DNA from: Toxotes chatareus
Lineage: Eukaryota; Chordata; Actinopteri; Toxotidae
Direction of reading: 5' to 3'
NCBI GenBank assembly: GCA_016801885.1
Contig: CM028886.1
Location: 17,283,366-17,347,365, forward strand
DNA: 64,000 nt
Made by a program: the position numbers and the translations under genes. Of this stretch, positions 39,601-53,700 are shown in pieces. The notes under the pieces are model-generated. The model had not been told where the DNA came from. It saw nothing but the letters and a program-made list of their open reading frames with translations, and did not search any database. Positions within the stretch are counted from its first letter, which is position 1; each line of letters opens with the position of its first letter.

Positions 39601-42600
39601 TTGTATGCAAATGTCATGCCACCCATGGGCAATTTGTTGTTGATTCTTCAAGTGAAAAGAAGTAAATATAACCCCTGCAGACATGAAAAATTAGCTTTTC
39701 TTCAAAGCTAGGTAACACTAATTAGCATAGCTGTCAGCACTTACCTAGAATTCAGCCAAGAGGATACGCGCCTTACGTACAGCCTCCTGCAGCGCAACTC
39801 ATCTCTCAAAGCTATTGACAGTCACAAATGTAACTAAACATGCAGTGAGTAGTAGGGTTTCTCCAGCCGGCCAGCCCACAAGAAACTCATTTAATGTGAA
39901 AGGCTGACTGTAATGGCTGCCATCAGCTCGTGTCCCCGCCAAAGGGCTCCCACGTCTAAGCTGTGATGTGATAGTTTTTTGTTTTTCATTTTGTCAGTGA
40001 TGATGTGTCATTCTCTTAAAAAGAAAAAGCTCCCTCTGACCTCCTCCTCAAAACTAATGACAGCGTTTTGTATTTAGTTTTGGCAGGTCAGTATTGCCCT
40101 CTGCTGGACAACACTAAAATGCAGTACACCGCTTGACGCTTTGTTATGATTTGTTTTTTTTTAAGGTGCCATTGAAAATTCATGCTAGTGAAAAACAATA
40201 GTAGATATTAAAAACAAAACACTAAATAATTGTCATTTATTATTATGTTTTTAGGTTGTCCGACGATCTGTCCCATTCTCATGAATACGATATGTCATGA
40301 GCCCCTTGAGGGAATGTCTTCACATATGGCGCAAATGTTCAGTCAGACTCAGTGATGAACTGACTAGATTTGTGTGGTCAAAGGTCACTGTCTGCATTGT
40401 CTACCGCTGTCGTCTACAACTTTGCCAAAGCATCTATATATAGATAGATAGATAGATAGATAGAATAGTGATAACTTTTTAAGTCTTCACTACATATGAT
40501 ATATGAGTCTGGACAGACGTGGATGCAACTTGACTGGTGGGCAGAGGCATACAGCTATGAGGAGATAATTCCAGTTATCTGGTCTATAACTTTGTCCTTA
40601 TATTTCCAGACAGTGGCTGAAGTCTGAGGACATCCAAAGAATATCATTATTCTTCCACAACAAATCCTTGGAGAAGGAGGTAAGAGGCAGTCTAAGTATA
40701 TTGGTATAAGTAGTTGTTTCAAAGAGAATTACAGACCATGTTGTTTCTTCAGGTTCTTTTGCCTACACTTAGCTTACCCTGAAAGTTTGATAAATAGAGA
40801 AATGTACAGTCAAGAGGCTTCTGAAGTAGCTTGAATAACAATTTTAGAAGCCTCTTGTTGAAACTTGACCATCTTTTTATTCTTTTAGTACAGAGCAACA
40901 ACCTTGCCCGCCTTCAAATACTATGTCACCTGCGCCTGTTTGATCTTTTTCTGCATTTTCATTGTGCAGATTCTCGTCCTTCCGAAGTATGTGTGCTTTA
41001 TTTCAAACTATTAAAGGAGAAACATTATTGTTAACATAGTGTTTTATTCTGTGTTACTGTAGAAAATAGCATACATATTTAGTCATATGCAGTATACATT
41101 ATACATTTGCTTAATTTAATTAAGTACTTTTGAGCTAAGGCAGTGAAAAATACATTTGGCACAAGGACATAAAACTTAGCTAAACCTGGTGTTATATTGT
41201 TTTTGTTTTATTTTTTTCTTTCTTTAGGACAACTGTCTTGGGAATATCCTTTGGTATGGCTTTTCTTATCCTTTCCTTGATCCTCTTCATATGTTTCATC
41301 GGACACTTCCTGGTGAGTAAATCCATTTACTACAAGCATCGCTGCTTTAGTCGTGCTCCTTTATATTAAAACCTGCATTTAACCAGGATACGCCTGCTCT
41401 CTAATGGGACACTTCTGTGTTTAATGTTTGTCCTAATGTCATACCAAAGGCACATGAGCGCTTCAAGTTCCCCTCTGGTCATCTCAACAGCCCATTAAGT
41501 GCCCTTGTTGTTGGCTTAAGTGCCCCTTAGTTTAACACAAGTGCCTGGTGTGACCCTGTGGTAAAAATTAATCTTGGCTGTCTTCATGAAACAGGTGCTT
41601 GTTCTTCATTACACCAACCCCTCGCCCCCCTGGCCCCTTAGAGAGCCTGTGCACACACCTGCCTTGGTGCATGCTTCAAAGGACAATTATTATATAATAA
41701 TTTTCAGCCAAAATAAAAATGCACACATACACACTCCATTAATAAGATGTGATATTACAAGCTTATCTTCACCTTTGTAATGCAGTCATTTGTTTCCCCA
41801 CATAGCAAACAGAGTGCTGTGCATTAGTCTTTGCTGGGTCTTGCTTTCATGGGTTTTACATATCATATCTAGTATGTCATATGCATTATAAATCACTGAG
41901 GAGAGACCGAATTAATTCATGGTAATCTGTGATACATTTAATGGGGGTTAAGCCCCTTAACAATGGCCTGACGATGGAATTGCTAACAATGCGTTCACAT
42001 GCCCTTTTGAAAGAGCAGGCAGTCATGTCTGTAGATATTGTCAGTGCAGTCATATCTAGCCACTGGAAGATAGTTCAGGACATGAAACACAGCTTCAGCT
42101 CTCTTCTGTGTGCTTCTGTCTTGTAAAAATAAATGAAAGATCAGAAAAAGGAAGAAAGGAGAATAAGGGTAGAATGACTACTAAAGCATTAAAGGTACTA
42201 TAAAATTCTAAAAGCCTTTACAAACCATTCCACCTGAGGTCTGGTCTTTAGTTCTTTGCAAGTGAGAATCTGCTGCTTGGCTGTGAACTGTACTCCCCAC
42301 GGATGTTGCCCAAGGCTCAAAAACAAAACACAGCACTCGCCAGCTACATTTGAAAAGCCCTCTGCTGCCTTTTGTCAGATTTATTTGGCGTTGCTGGGTC
42401 TTTGCCTCAGTTTGTGTCTTGTCATTGTCTAATATTTTTGTGAAATTTGCAGATAACCGTCAATGCTTATTCTAGGGTTTCCTGCATAATAACTCACAAT
42501 GATCCTGGGTCCATGGACCCTTTGTGATTAGGAACCATGAACTCCATAATTAAGGTGCATGTCTTTCCTTTGGCTCAGTGTTGTAGAAGAGTTCCTTTAT

Positions 42601-45600
42601 CCCAGCTTCATGTCACAAGAGGAGATAAACAATGAAATGATCCCTTATTCTCCAACAAACGTTAGCCATCCATGTAACATGTAACACGTGATGCAAATCT
42701 TGAGATTTTTTCCATTGAAACCATAAATGACGAATGTATAATTTTGAAATCAATTGCATTCTCAAGATTCAAAATACACATCACATTTATTCATACATAT
42801 TTCCCTCTCTTAATATAACTTTGGATAGAGTTTGAAAAGTGGACACCAGCCAGCTGGTTGAATTTTCACAGCTGCACCACCAGCATGCTTTACTATGCGT
42901 GTCCCTAGTTTTCCACTGTCAGTCACAAAGTAAGGTATTGGTCTACTTAGCATTTCTTGCAGAAACCTTGTCACTGTATTGGAGGGAATGCTGGAGGGCA
43001 CCTTAGAAAGGTCAAACATGATTTTTTTTGATTAACTGACTGTAGTGTTCTGCTGGTCTGCTGGTTCTGTGATTGTGTCTTGACATCTTGTACTTAAATC
43101 AACCCTGGCAGATTCTCTTACTCTGTATTATAATTCATATTCGTGTTTATTTGTATTATTCGTATTGTAGTTATACCTATTATTATTTAAATTCCTGGTC
43201 TAGAGGTGAGGTTTGCAAGTGCCTGGTTTTCAAAACAAAATGATGTGTCCAACTAGCTTTATATTTTCAGTAATCTTGCCTGTGCATAACACAGTCTGCC
43301 ATCTATAGTTTATTATATTGTAATGTACATCCCTGAGCTTCTCAAATGTCACATCCACTCCCAGTGATGCTCAGATATTGCTGTGAGATGATCAAGCAAA
43401 TGATTTGGGCTTTCATTGCCATTGTCTTGCAATGAAACACATTCAGCAGAAGACAAGCAAGAAAAGTAATTGACTGTAACAGGCCCAGCCAGCATTCGCT
43501 GAAGCCTGGGAAGATTGCGTTTTTGCATGAATGAAAGCTCAGTAATAAACAGTATATAAACTTATTAAAATGATAATGCCGTAGTGCGTGGCCTGTCAGG
43601 TAATATTGCTGGGTTAAAATGAGGAGCGTCGCTGCACAGTGTCTGCTGCTTTTAAAAACATACAAACTTTGACCCGAGAAATAATGATTTGATTAGTGGA
43701 GTAGGAGGCTAATTAACAACTGCTTTAGTTTTGATTGGCTTCTAATGAAAGTTACACAATTTCCTAGTAGAGTCAAACCTGAAGGGTTTGCTGGGAGCAG
43801 TAAATAATGCTTACGTGATTACATACATGATGAAATCACATTTAGTTGTCATTTCATAGTGTGTGTGTGTGTGTGTGTGTGTCCGCCACCTTTAATATCT
43901 CAGCTCCCAAGTCCTCTTGTGTACTTTGACTCATATGTTCTTGTATTTTTGTGTTGTTGTGTGTTTGTGTCCCTGCAGCACTGCAGTAAAAGCGCCTCCA
44001 CTTCTTGGATGTGGCTGCTGAGGTCATCAGTCATTATTGCCAACAAGCCATGGCCCCGCATCACTCTCACCATGACAACCACAGCCCTAATACTCATAAT
44101 GGCAGTCTTCAACATGGTAAGCTTTTATGTTTAGATACTGCAGTAAGGGAGGGGGTAACACAATTAGAGATTCACTAGAAATGAAGTATCACAACCCTTC
44201 AGATGACACTCCCTTATTTGTAACTGCAGTGTAATTAGGGAGTAGTAGAATGCAGCATGTTGCATGTTATAAGCTGGTGATGTAAACGAATAGATTTTTT
44301 TGCAAAATCATATTTGTCAGACGAGCTTGTGTTAATGTGTTCACCACACAGTTAACTACAGATTTTTTTTTTTTTTTTGCCAAGCAGTCTATCAGCTGGC
44401 TATTTCAGACATGAAGATTGGGGTTTCCCTGCATAACGGTGCTAACACCATTTGCATGTAGTGATAAGGGGATACTGTATATAACATTTTTATTGTTATT
44501 TTGCTCCTCTCCATTCATTTTCTAATTTATCTGATAGAGGCTTATTTCTGCAGAGAGAAAAATGACAAAATAAAAAGGCTTGGATGAAGATGGGATTGTA
44601 GCCTGAGGCTTGTGGGCAAGTTGCATGATAAAGCACGGTGTCAGGACCCCGGTTTAGACCTTCACACAAATCGATTCCAGAGATTATAATCTTGTTTTGC
44701 GCCTGACGTGGGTCAGTCGCTCAGGGCGGATGAACCAAATTAACTTGGGTTTGCTCAGTGGGGCAGCCAATCCTCATCTTGTCCTGCATTTTCACTTTAA
44801 CAGACATTATTGAATGGTTGTCACTACTGGCCTCTTATCTAACAAGATTCTGTTTTCCTCCTGCAAGTACAATGTTAGACTAGTTTGTCTTTTCACATGC
44901 TGACGGTCAAGGCAAGCAGCCAGAGGAAGTGTGTTTATAATTTGCATGTCAATTGTGAGATTTGTTTCGTGTGGTTGATTTTAATTGGAAAGATTTTTTT
45001 TTTTTTTAGCGCTGCCCAAAAATGAGACAAACTTTTATTTTCTGTTGACTTTTTTTTTTTTTTTTTTTAGTTCTTTTTGGAAGACAGTGTGTTCCCTCCA
45101 GTTCCTGTTTACAATTCATCCAATGAAACACTGTTTTACCCTAATGGACAACTAATTACCTTCACCGGCAAAAACAATTTCTACCTTCCAGTAAGTGAAG
45201 ATGAACATTATCATAATCACAATTCTCTACAACTTCATTTATTTTCTTTGATGACTTTTGAATAAACCAATCTGTTTGTCTGTTTTTCTGTCTAGTATTT
45301 AATTTACAGCTGCATACTGGGCCTGATCTCTTGCTCAGTATTCCTGAGGATAAACTACGAGCTGAAGATGATTATTATGCTGACAGCGGTAGTTGTTTAC
45401 AACATCATTATTCTGCAAACACACGCTTCCCTGCTGGATGAGTATAGCAGGTTCCTGTACAAGACTGAAAGCCTGGACAGGTAGGTATACACTGACAGAT
45501 GTTGTTCAAGGGAGGGTGAGAGACGGATATAGAGTCAATGTGGGTGGAGAGAGAGAGTGTTGAGGTAGTATGAGAAAAGAAAAGGAGGTTGTGTAGAGAT

Positions 45601-48600
45601 GATGGTTATTTGCTGTTAATCCTGTGGGATTCTGTTTAAATGGAAAATCATAGTGATATGAAGAGATGGAATATGAGAAGGTAAAAGGAGAGAAATAAGG
45701 TCTGCCTTGAGGTCTTCTTGCAGTCTTCTCAGGAGGCACGCAGGGGCAATCCTTAACAGGTGCTAGAACCACTTAAACTGTTTTTCTCACAATGTCAATG
45801 TTTTCTCCATAATCTCCTTTTTTCTTTCAACCGCTTTCAGACTCTATGCCCCTATAGATGGGATTGTTTACCTCTTGCTCTTCTTTTGCAGTTAATTAAT
45901 GAGTCAACTCCCACTTCTTTGCTTTTTAATAGATATTTTATTATGGTTGTATAATGCTATGCTACAGTATTTAGTGAGACTGTGTATATAGCGTTCCTGC
46001 AGATAGTGATGCTTGGTCAAACACTGAGTTCCTTTGTGTTCACTACATTTGTATACAGGCACAATATAAGCAAAAAGCAAAATATAAATATTCATTGAGC
46101 TCATTACCAAATGGCAGTGTACAAAACATTCAGGTAGAAGCTTTTTAACTAGTGATGTCCATCACTTCCAGTTATTAAAATATCTTAAGTTGCTGCCTAA
46201 TCTTTCATTCACAGCATATTGATAGTTTAAGCTTATCGGTTTAATAGTGTTGAATCAGAACTTTCAGTTTTTGTCCCCTCACCATTGTTTGTTCATCACA
46301 CAGTGTCCTCCTGTCCTTTCCTGTCCTTTATCTTTACATATAGGGAGGTCAGTTAAAGCTGAGTGTCGTCACTTGCGGTGACAGCAAATCGTGACAACAT
46401 CTAGTAACACCTGATTAGACTGATTAAACCAAAAAGCAAACCAGTCATTATCCCATAAAGGCAACTAGTCTGAACTCCAGGCAGTGAGGTCTGATCATGT
46501 CACATTAACTCGGCGTGTTCCCTGCAGCTTGGGTGGAAAGGGAGAGCACTTGTTTTCTATAAGGTCAATGAGATGAAAATGTCATGTCAGACTATGATGA
46601 GAAGGTTTGTGTGGCTGAAATGATTGAGTCACAAAATACAAGTCAAGTTAGTTACAGTCTGTCAGGTCTTATGGTCTCAGGGATCTGTCAACCTTAGGTC
46701 TCAAGTTTGTCAGTTACAGTCAAAGTCACGTACAAGTCTCCATAGCGATTCTGACTGAACTACAGTTTGACGGTAGAAGTTTCACTGCAAACTGAATATG
46801 TTGTAGTGTTGTAAGCAGTTAATCAGAGCAGAGACGATCATACTATCAAAAACTAGTTTAAATATACTGTACAATTACAAATTACATATTTTAAGCCTGT
46901 ATTTTTCAGTTAAAGATCTTAGACCAGGTGTGTGTGATAGGAATTTGCAACAGCTGATGAGTTTAACGTCTTGGTCAAACAGTAGAAAACACACCCATAA
47001 AATTGTCTGTCTTAATAGATAGACAGACAACTGAAATACACCAGTTTGCCAATACTTGAGTACCGGTCGCCAACTCGGATTAATCACCATGAATATGCTC
47101 CTCACATGCCACTGTCATTCACCCACACTGACCCCACTGTGTTCCCCTCTCAGTGCTTTCACTTCATTTTCTATTCCACACCACATTCCTACAGCCTTCT
47201 CTGTTGCCAGCAGCTCAGGAAATTAGCTGCTTAATAAGGATGAACTGCATAATGAGGCAATAAAGAATGAAACCAGTTTCTTGGAGATGTTTTTAAGAGA
47301 GAAGTCTTGCCCATGGATATGTCACACATGCCATGTGGAGACAAGTAAGGCCAAGCTGTGACATATGCTTAATAGAAAGCAGTCCTCAAGGTGTACGTAA
47401 CCAATGTGGTTTGCTGTTTTGTCAGTTGATCTGACAGCGATACGCCACAGAGAGGTTTGTTGCTGGAAAAACGGTTTAATGGAGATGGGGAGTCTAATGA
47501 AACAAGATGTTGATGTACTGCTGGAAATTTGGTGTCATACAAAGTTAGCTTACATTGGTTTGTGTCCACAGTAATTCATATTAGCCTCGACCATTGTAAT
47601 GAATATTCATTTACCCTCTACATTATTCTAAAATGCACTGAGCTGTGTCAGTATATTGCTGTGTCACTGAGATCTAAGATTAGTACAACAGGTCAGCCAT
47701 CCTTAAAAAAGATCTCAAATAGCTGTTTTTAATCCTGTGTCTGAAATATCCACACATGTACTCTAGGCATGTTTATATAGCTCCTAGAGGAAAGATAATT
47801 GACCATTTTATACAGCAATTAAATTCAAAGTAGGCTATTAACATCCTTCATTTGACAGGAGACAATTTAATTATATGTATAGGTATGTGCCAAGCTCAGA
47901 TTAATACATCCGTTCATCAGAATATGCAGCATACGTAAAGGGACAGTCCTGCATTTTGGAAAATAGGCTTACTGCTCATTTCATCATATTGCAGAGTCTG
48001 AGAAGTACATTCGTTATCATTTTTTTTTTTTTTTTTTTTGTTTCCGCAGATGTTGGACCACTTTAACTTTGTTCAGCACAAAGACTAGAAACAAGTGAAC
48101 TGAGTCAGTTGAAAGTGAAATAATAGGTCTTCCAGTAACTCCAACTGTGTCTTAAATGCAGTTTGCATTTCCTTAGCCAGCAAGCTACATCCAGTAACAC
48201 CTAGGTTTTTCTTGACAGTAGAGTTATATCATCAGAGTGCAAACCTGGAACACTGTTGTCAGGATGAGGCTTAATAAAAATGGTGTGTGCTGTTACTGGA
48301 CCCTGAATTCAATGAACAGCTCCGAAGTCTTGTTCCTGAAACTACAGTGTCTGGGTTTTCTGTATATTTCAATAAATGTTAAACAGCGATAACATATACA
48401 TGAGATAGCTTTGTAGTAGTTGGAATGCACATAGTTTTACTTTGTCATTATTTATCAACACCAGACTAATCCCTTTCTGTACTGGATACACACTTTTTTT
48501 CTGCGTTTTCTGTGACACCAGAAAATTATACTTCTCAAAGTTCCTTTTCTGTGATATTGCACAACTCAACTTTAATTTGTGACAACTTTGTCCTAAAACT

Positions 48601-50729
48601 GAGCAGCCAGTAGAGACGGTGGTGGTGACATCATCTACAGTCAAATCCTGGAGCTGCTCCATAGACGTCAAATAATGGAATAAGTCCTTGGACATTATTT
48701 CAGCGCCTATTGTGGTGTTACTGGAAAATAGAGAGATTTTCTGATTCATAGCTGGAAGCTCTCCTTGAAACTAAAAAGGTTTTTGGATGTAATATCCGAA
48801 ACAAAAATTCTTGGAGCCCCCAGCATCAATCACCAATTCACTGTCAGTAACTCCAAAACTCCACAAAGTGTCACCGGATGACACCATCAATTCAAATCCA
48901 AATTGTCTGATTTCCAGCAGAGGAACACAGTTTTCTGTCTTTGTAGTGATTGACTTTCCTGTCCAAAGCAACTGAAATAGTATAATGTGATTCTTAAGGA
49001 GTTCTTGCTCCTGCTAAGCCAGTAATTTTCACACAGCTTTGGTCAGCTGTAACACAAAATATGAAAGTGTTTAGTGTAGAATTGGCGAATTGAAAAGCTT
49101 TGGTCATTTCTGTATTTGGGAAAAAAAAAAAAAAAAACTCTTGATAGCTCTTTTCATTAGAGGGAAAAAAATCTAATCATGCTTCCTGTCTGTGTGGTTT
49201 CCATCTCTGATTTGTCTTCAAGTGAAACCTCCCAAACCTGCTGCCTGTCCTCAGTCATTGCCATTCATTGTGTGTAGAGAACTGATTAGACAATGAACCA
49301 GGCAAGTGCAGAACTTGCAGTCTGTTTCCTCTGTTGTCTGCTGAGCTCTGCCCCAGATAAGAGTAAGAGTCCATTAATATGCAAAATGTGCTTGCTGAAA
49401 TTAGGATGTAACAGTCCTGTTTGAGTCTTATCACTCTTTCAGAACTTAAATAGGGACGACTAGACTCCATTGCTATAAAGAAAAATCTCTTCCAGTGTTG
49501 ATTTAAATGATCTGTGCACTTTTAAATCTCTTTTTAACATGGTCTCTTGTACAATATGTCTTGGGCTTTAAGTGTGTGCATGTCTGTTTGAGTGTGTGCA
49601 GTAGCCACATTAGTATGTATTGTATGGCTTTTTTTTTTTTTTTACGCTTTCTTGCATGTATACAGTACAATACACACACACCATAGCTGTAGCTTGGTCG
49701 GCTTCCCAATTCTGCCCTGGACAAATGTTCTATTTTCAGTGTTACGATGGTGGAAAGACTAGAGCTTGAAGTGTATTTATAGTGCTGATTCTTTCTTCAA
49801 CATATAGTGAACACTATCTGTTTTTCTGTTTACTGCATCTTGAGAAATGTTTCTAAAGTGCAACCTTGCAGGGAAGCTCAGCCACTGGCACGTAAACAGT
49901 AAACAAGCTCTAGTCTCAGCAAAGCAGAAGTGACAGTCTTAAATGAGTGGCAGCTTGGAATAAAATGGTCTGCTAACCAATCATGTGACACGTGTCACAG
50001 ACTATTGATTGCAATTAGATTTTCTAATTAAATGTCCTTAATCACTTGTCTTTTACTTTTTTCACTCCCTATCTGTGTGTCTATCTTTTTCTGTCTTTTT
50101 TCTCTTTCTCCACACACGAACACATTCTGTTTTTTTTTTTCTCTGCCCTTCAAGACCGGGAGTGCTCAAAGACCTGAAGACTATGGGCTCTATCTCCCTC
50201 TTCATCTTCTTCATCACTCTGCTTGTGCTTGCCAGACAGGTAAGTCCACACTATAATAGTTTGAATGACGCTATGGTCTGTCTTCTGCTCCACAGTTTCA
50301 CATCCACAGCTCTGAAAGAATTGAGTTTTCAGCTTTGCTCTTACATCATCACCAGTGCACTCTTGATTTTGTTCACCACATATTTGCTGTTTTATTACCT
50401 ACTCTGCCTTCTTGCTTTTTTTATTGTTTTTTTTTTTTTTGCCATGATTTCTCGCAGTATGGAATGGCTTTTTTCCCCATGTGCTATGGTCTTTGTCACA
50501 GCTTAATTAGTCTGTTGACCTGTAAAATTTGTAAACTGCATCGTGAGAAGCTCAAGTTATATCCTCTGCGTGACTCTCACATCCCCCCTGATGCAATATT
50601 TCCATGATCCTATTGTCCCTTTAACCTTTATTGGTCTCCCATGCATGAAAACAATTGAGTTTGATGGTGTGTCTATATACAGCACTGCATCTCTCTTTTT
50701 TCTCTCTCTCTTCATACACGCATGCACGC

Positions 50730-50786
<57 letters not shown>

Positions 50787-53700
50787 GGAAGAGAGAGAGA
50801 GAGAGGGTGGTAAAATACCTTTTATTACCTCAGTGCTTAGATGAAAATCACCTCTGCACAGAGCTGATGAGACAGTAAAGCTTTTTGGCTGCTGTGCCAC
50901 ACTGTGTGAGAGAGAGGCATCATGACACCAGTTTGTCTGGCCTCCCTTCAGCCAGTCAGGGCCAATGATTTACATCAGCAAGGCTGCTGTTACTCGGGTG
51001 GACTCTGAGATTTACTACCCAGGAGATGCAGGGACCAGAGACTGGTCACTCTGGAGAGCTGTATGCACATTAGTCTTACTATTCTAACATTGTGCCTCAC
51101 TGCAGTGCAATCACTGTATTTGGGAGCGATCCAGAACTGGGGGACTGCTATTCACAGGGGCTACAGTACAGTCTTGGGCAGCAGTTGCATGCATTTACAG
51201 TTGACAGTAATCAACGCCATTTAAGCTTTACATTTTGATTACTCAGGTATTTACGCAGAACTCCAAGCTGCTGATAACATGTAGTAGATAGCACAGTACA
51301 CGTAAGCCAGGTCACACATTCATTGTGTCACTTTATTTATGTGGTTTGGAATAGACTTGAACGCAGGATGAAGTCACTGTACCCTGTCAGCGAGAGAGGA
51401 CACGTGCAGAGCAGTATTACTGTTTTATATCGCAGCTTATCATTAAATGGCAGCCGATCCCCTTTATTGTGTTCTGGAATAACAGCGTGGCTGCTTCACG
51501 CTTTTTATTTCACCGTGGGGAATGAACTGTGTCCACAAAAAGCCTACTGACTGCGTGAGTGGACATACAGGTGTAAGCAAAAGCACCCCCTTTTACCTCA
51601 TCCATCCTGTGACACTGGTAAACTGTTACTACACAGAAAAATAAATTAATTGTGCATTTCAAATGTGATGACATTGCAGGGACACTTGTTTGGCATCACA
51701 GTACTCTGAAGATATGTGCTCTATGCATTATTTAGTGTGATATAAATAGGGTTCCTTCCCACAACTGTTGACACTATAAATTCCCATTGGGAGCTTCTGT
51801 TTCTGTGAAAGCTTCAGGCTTACTGTCTCACAAAATGTGGAAAATGTGATGATAATAAGCTTCCTGCAACAAGTGCTGCTGGATTTTGATATAGAGCCAC
51901 AAATCTAGACATGAATAATAAGAAGATTAAGTTTGAAAGGATAATAAATGTATAATTTGCAGAAGACAAATTACTGATGTATTCGGCTCGATGAAAAGGC
52001 GCCAGGTGCAACTGTCTGTACAGCAAAAATAACAGATGCCATTGATTAATATCTGTTTAGTCTCACACATGCTGCTCTGATGTGTATACACACGTTGTCT
52101 CAGCTCCACCCCCCTTTGTTCTTTCTGACTGTAACAAGTAATTATATTTCTAATATCAAGTCATATCACTCTCTCTGCTTGACGAATTTTTCCATCAGAT
52201 CATCTTACAAATGTGCTTCTCCTTTATCAGATCAGTTCATGTACTGCTCTGAAACAGGCTTAAATAGTCTTCACCATGGAGCACCAGAGCTGTGACCGCT
52301 TCACACAAAATGGAAGAAAATTAAATGTCACCTAATGCATTGTATCTGCAATATTTTCATCAGGAAAAGTCCCACCTGCCCTGAAACAGTTTGCTCCGTC
52401 TTCCATTAGACTGTGTCCTTCCAAAAGTCTTGTTATTGTTATTGTAATTATGTTTCTTGTAGGATTTTCCTTATATGTGATTTAACCAGTGCCACAAAAC
52501 TCACTGTAATTCCGTCTTTCTCGATGGAAGTTGTATGAGTTTTTTGGCAAAATTAAACACAAATGTAGTCCATTGTTTTCAATGTTTCATTTTCTTTTCT
52601 GTCTTTAAGCCTTGGTGGACGCGTCGCCGTTTTCTATTTTTTCTCTGTTGACTTGATGGAAGCAAGCTGTACAGCTGTACCTTCAGTCTCTTCACCTCTG
52701 TGTCCTCTTGTAACAGAATGAATATTACTGTAGGTTAGACTTTCTTTGGAAGAACAAGTTCAAGAAAGAGTGTGAGGAGATTGAAACCATGGAAAACCTC
52801 AACCGGGTTTTGCTGGAGAATGTCCTGCCTGCACACGTCGCAGAACACTTCCTGGCACGCAACTGGAAGAATGAGGTGTGATGTTTTCTCTTCACTGTAG
52901 ATATGCACGATTATGCAGATTCTGGTCTGACTAACAGCTGCAGGACCAATGTGGTTATACAGAGGTCTTGCAGCACCAGTGGCTGTATTCCAAGATCCAT
53001 TACATTCATTTGCTGTGATTAGGCCCTGCAGAAGCAGCTTACTTCAAACATAATCTATATTCCACGTCAATACAGTATATTTGAAACAATGTATTTACAT
53101 ATTTTATTCCTTTGCTGCCAATCATGTTAAATTTTAATCCACGCAAAATGGGTGTCAATACATGAGGTATTTCAGCAAGGTCTTTAGATAGATGTAGAGA
53201 GTTTTAGCAGAAAATCCAAAACCAGAATGTAGTAGTAGAAAGGTAGTAATGTAGTATTAGTATGATTAATGAGGATGAAACATTGGTGAATTTGCTGACT
53301 TCCCTTTGAGACCTTCTCATTCATCATTGTGAATCACATTTTATCCCCTGAGCACTTTTCACAGGGCGAACTGTGAAAAGTAAAGTTTTAACATCTTAGG
53401 AAGTTTAGAGGACGTGGGATGCTGAAGGTTAAGTGAGTTTAAATAGAAATGCTGCTTCTGCTGCAAAAATTTCTGAATGAAGAGTCAGCAAATGACTCTG
53501 TTCCTCCACTTGAACAGGGTCCAGCAGCTAGCTGCTTTTCTAATGGATTTTTGAGCAGCTTTTACACAAATGGTGGTTTGGGTGGTTTTCCTACTTTCCT
53601 TTGTCTGTCCAGTTCATCACTTTTATTGTTTTATCTGCCTCTGTCCAACCACTAAGGAGTGTTGTTTTTATTGAGGAGTACTATCAAGTGTTTGTAATCT

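Noticed and set aside
42810..43019. Minus-strand open frame of 69 codons in intron 15
   Set aside because: The peptide looks protein-like in composition but matches no family I know, has no splice sites in context and no partner exons. Open frames of this size are expected by chance.
48369..48749. 126-codon minus-strand frame in intron 18
   Set aside because: Longest anonymous frame, but it lies in probable repeat sequence, has no recognisable domain, and is flanked by no supporting exon.
50543..50900. Frames made of alternating Thr-His or Val-Cys residues
   Set aside because: Direct translation of the (CA)24 microsatellite.
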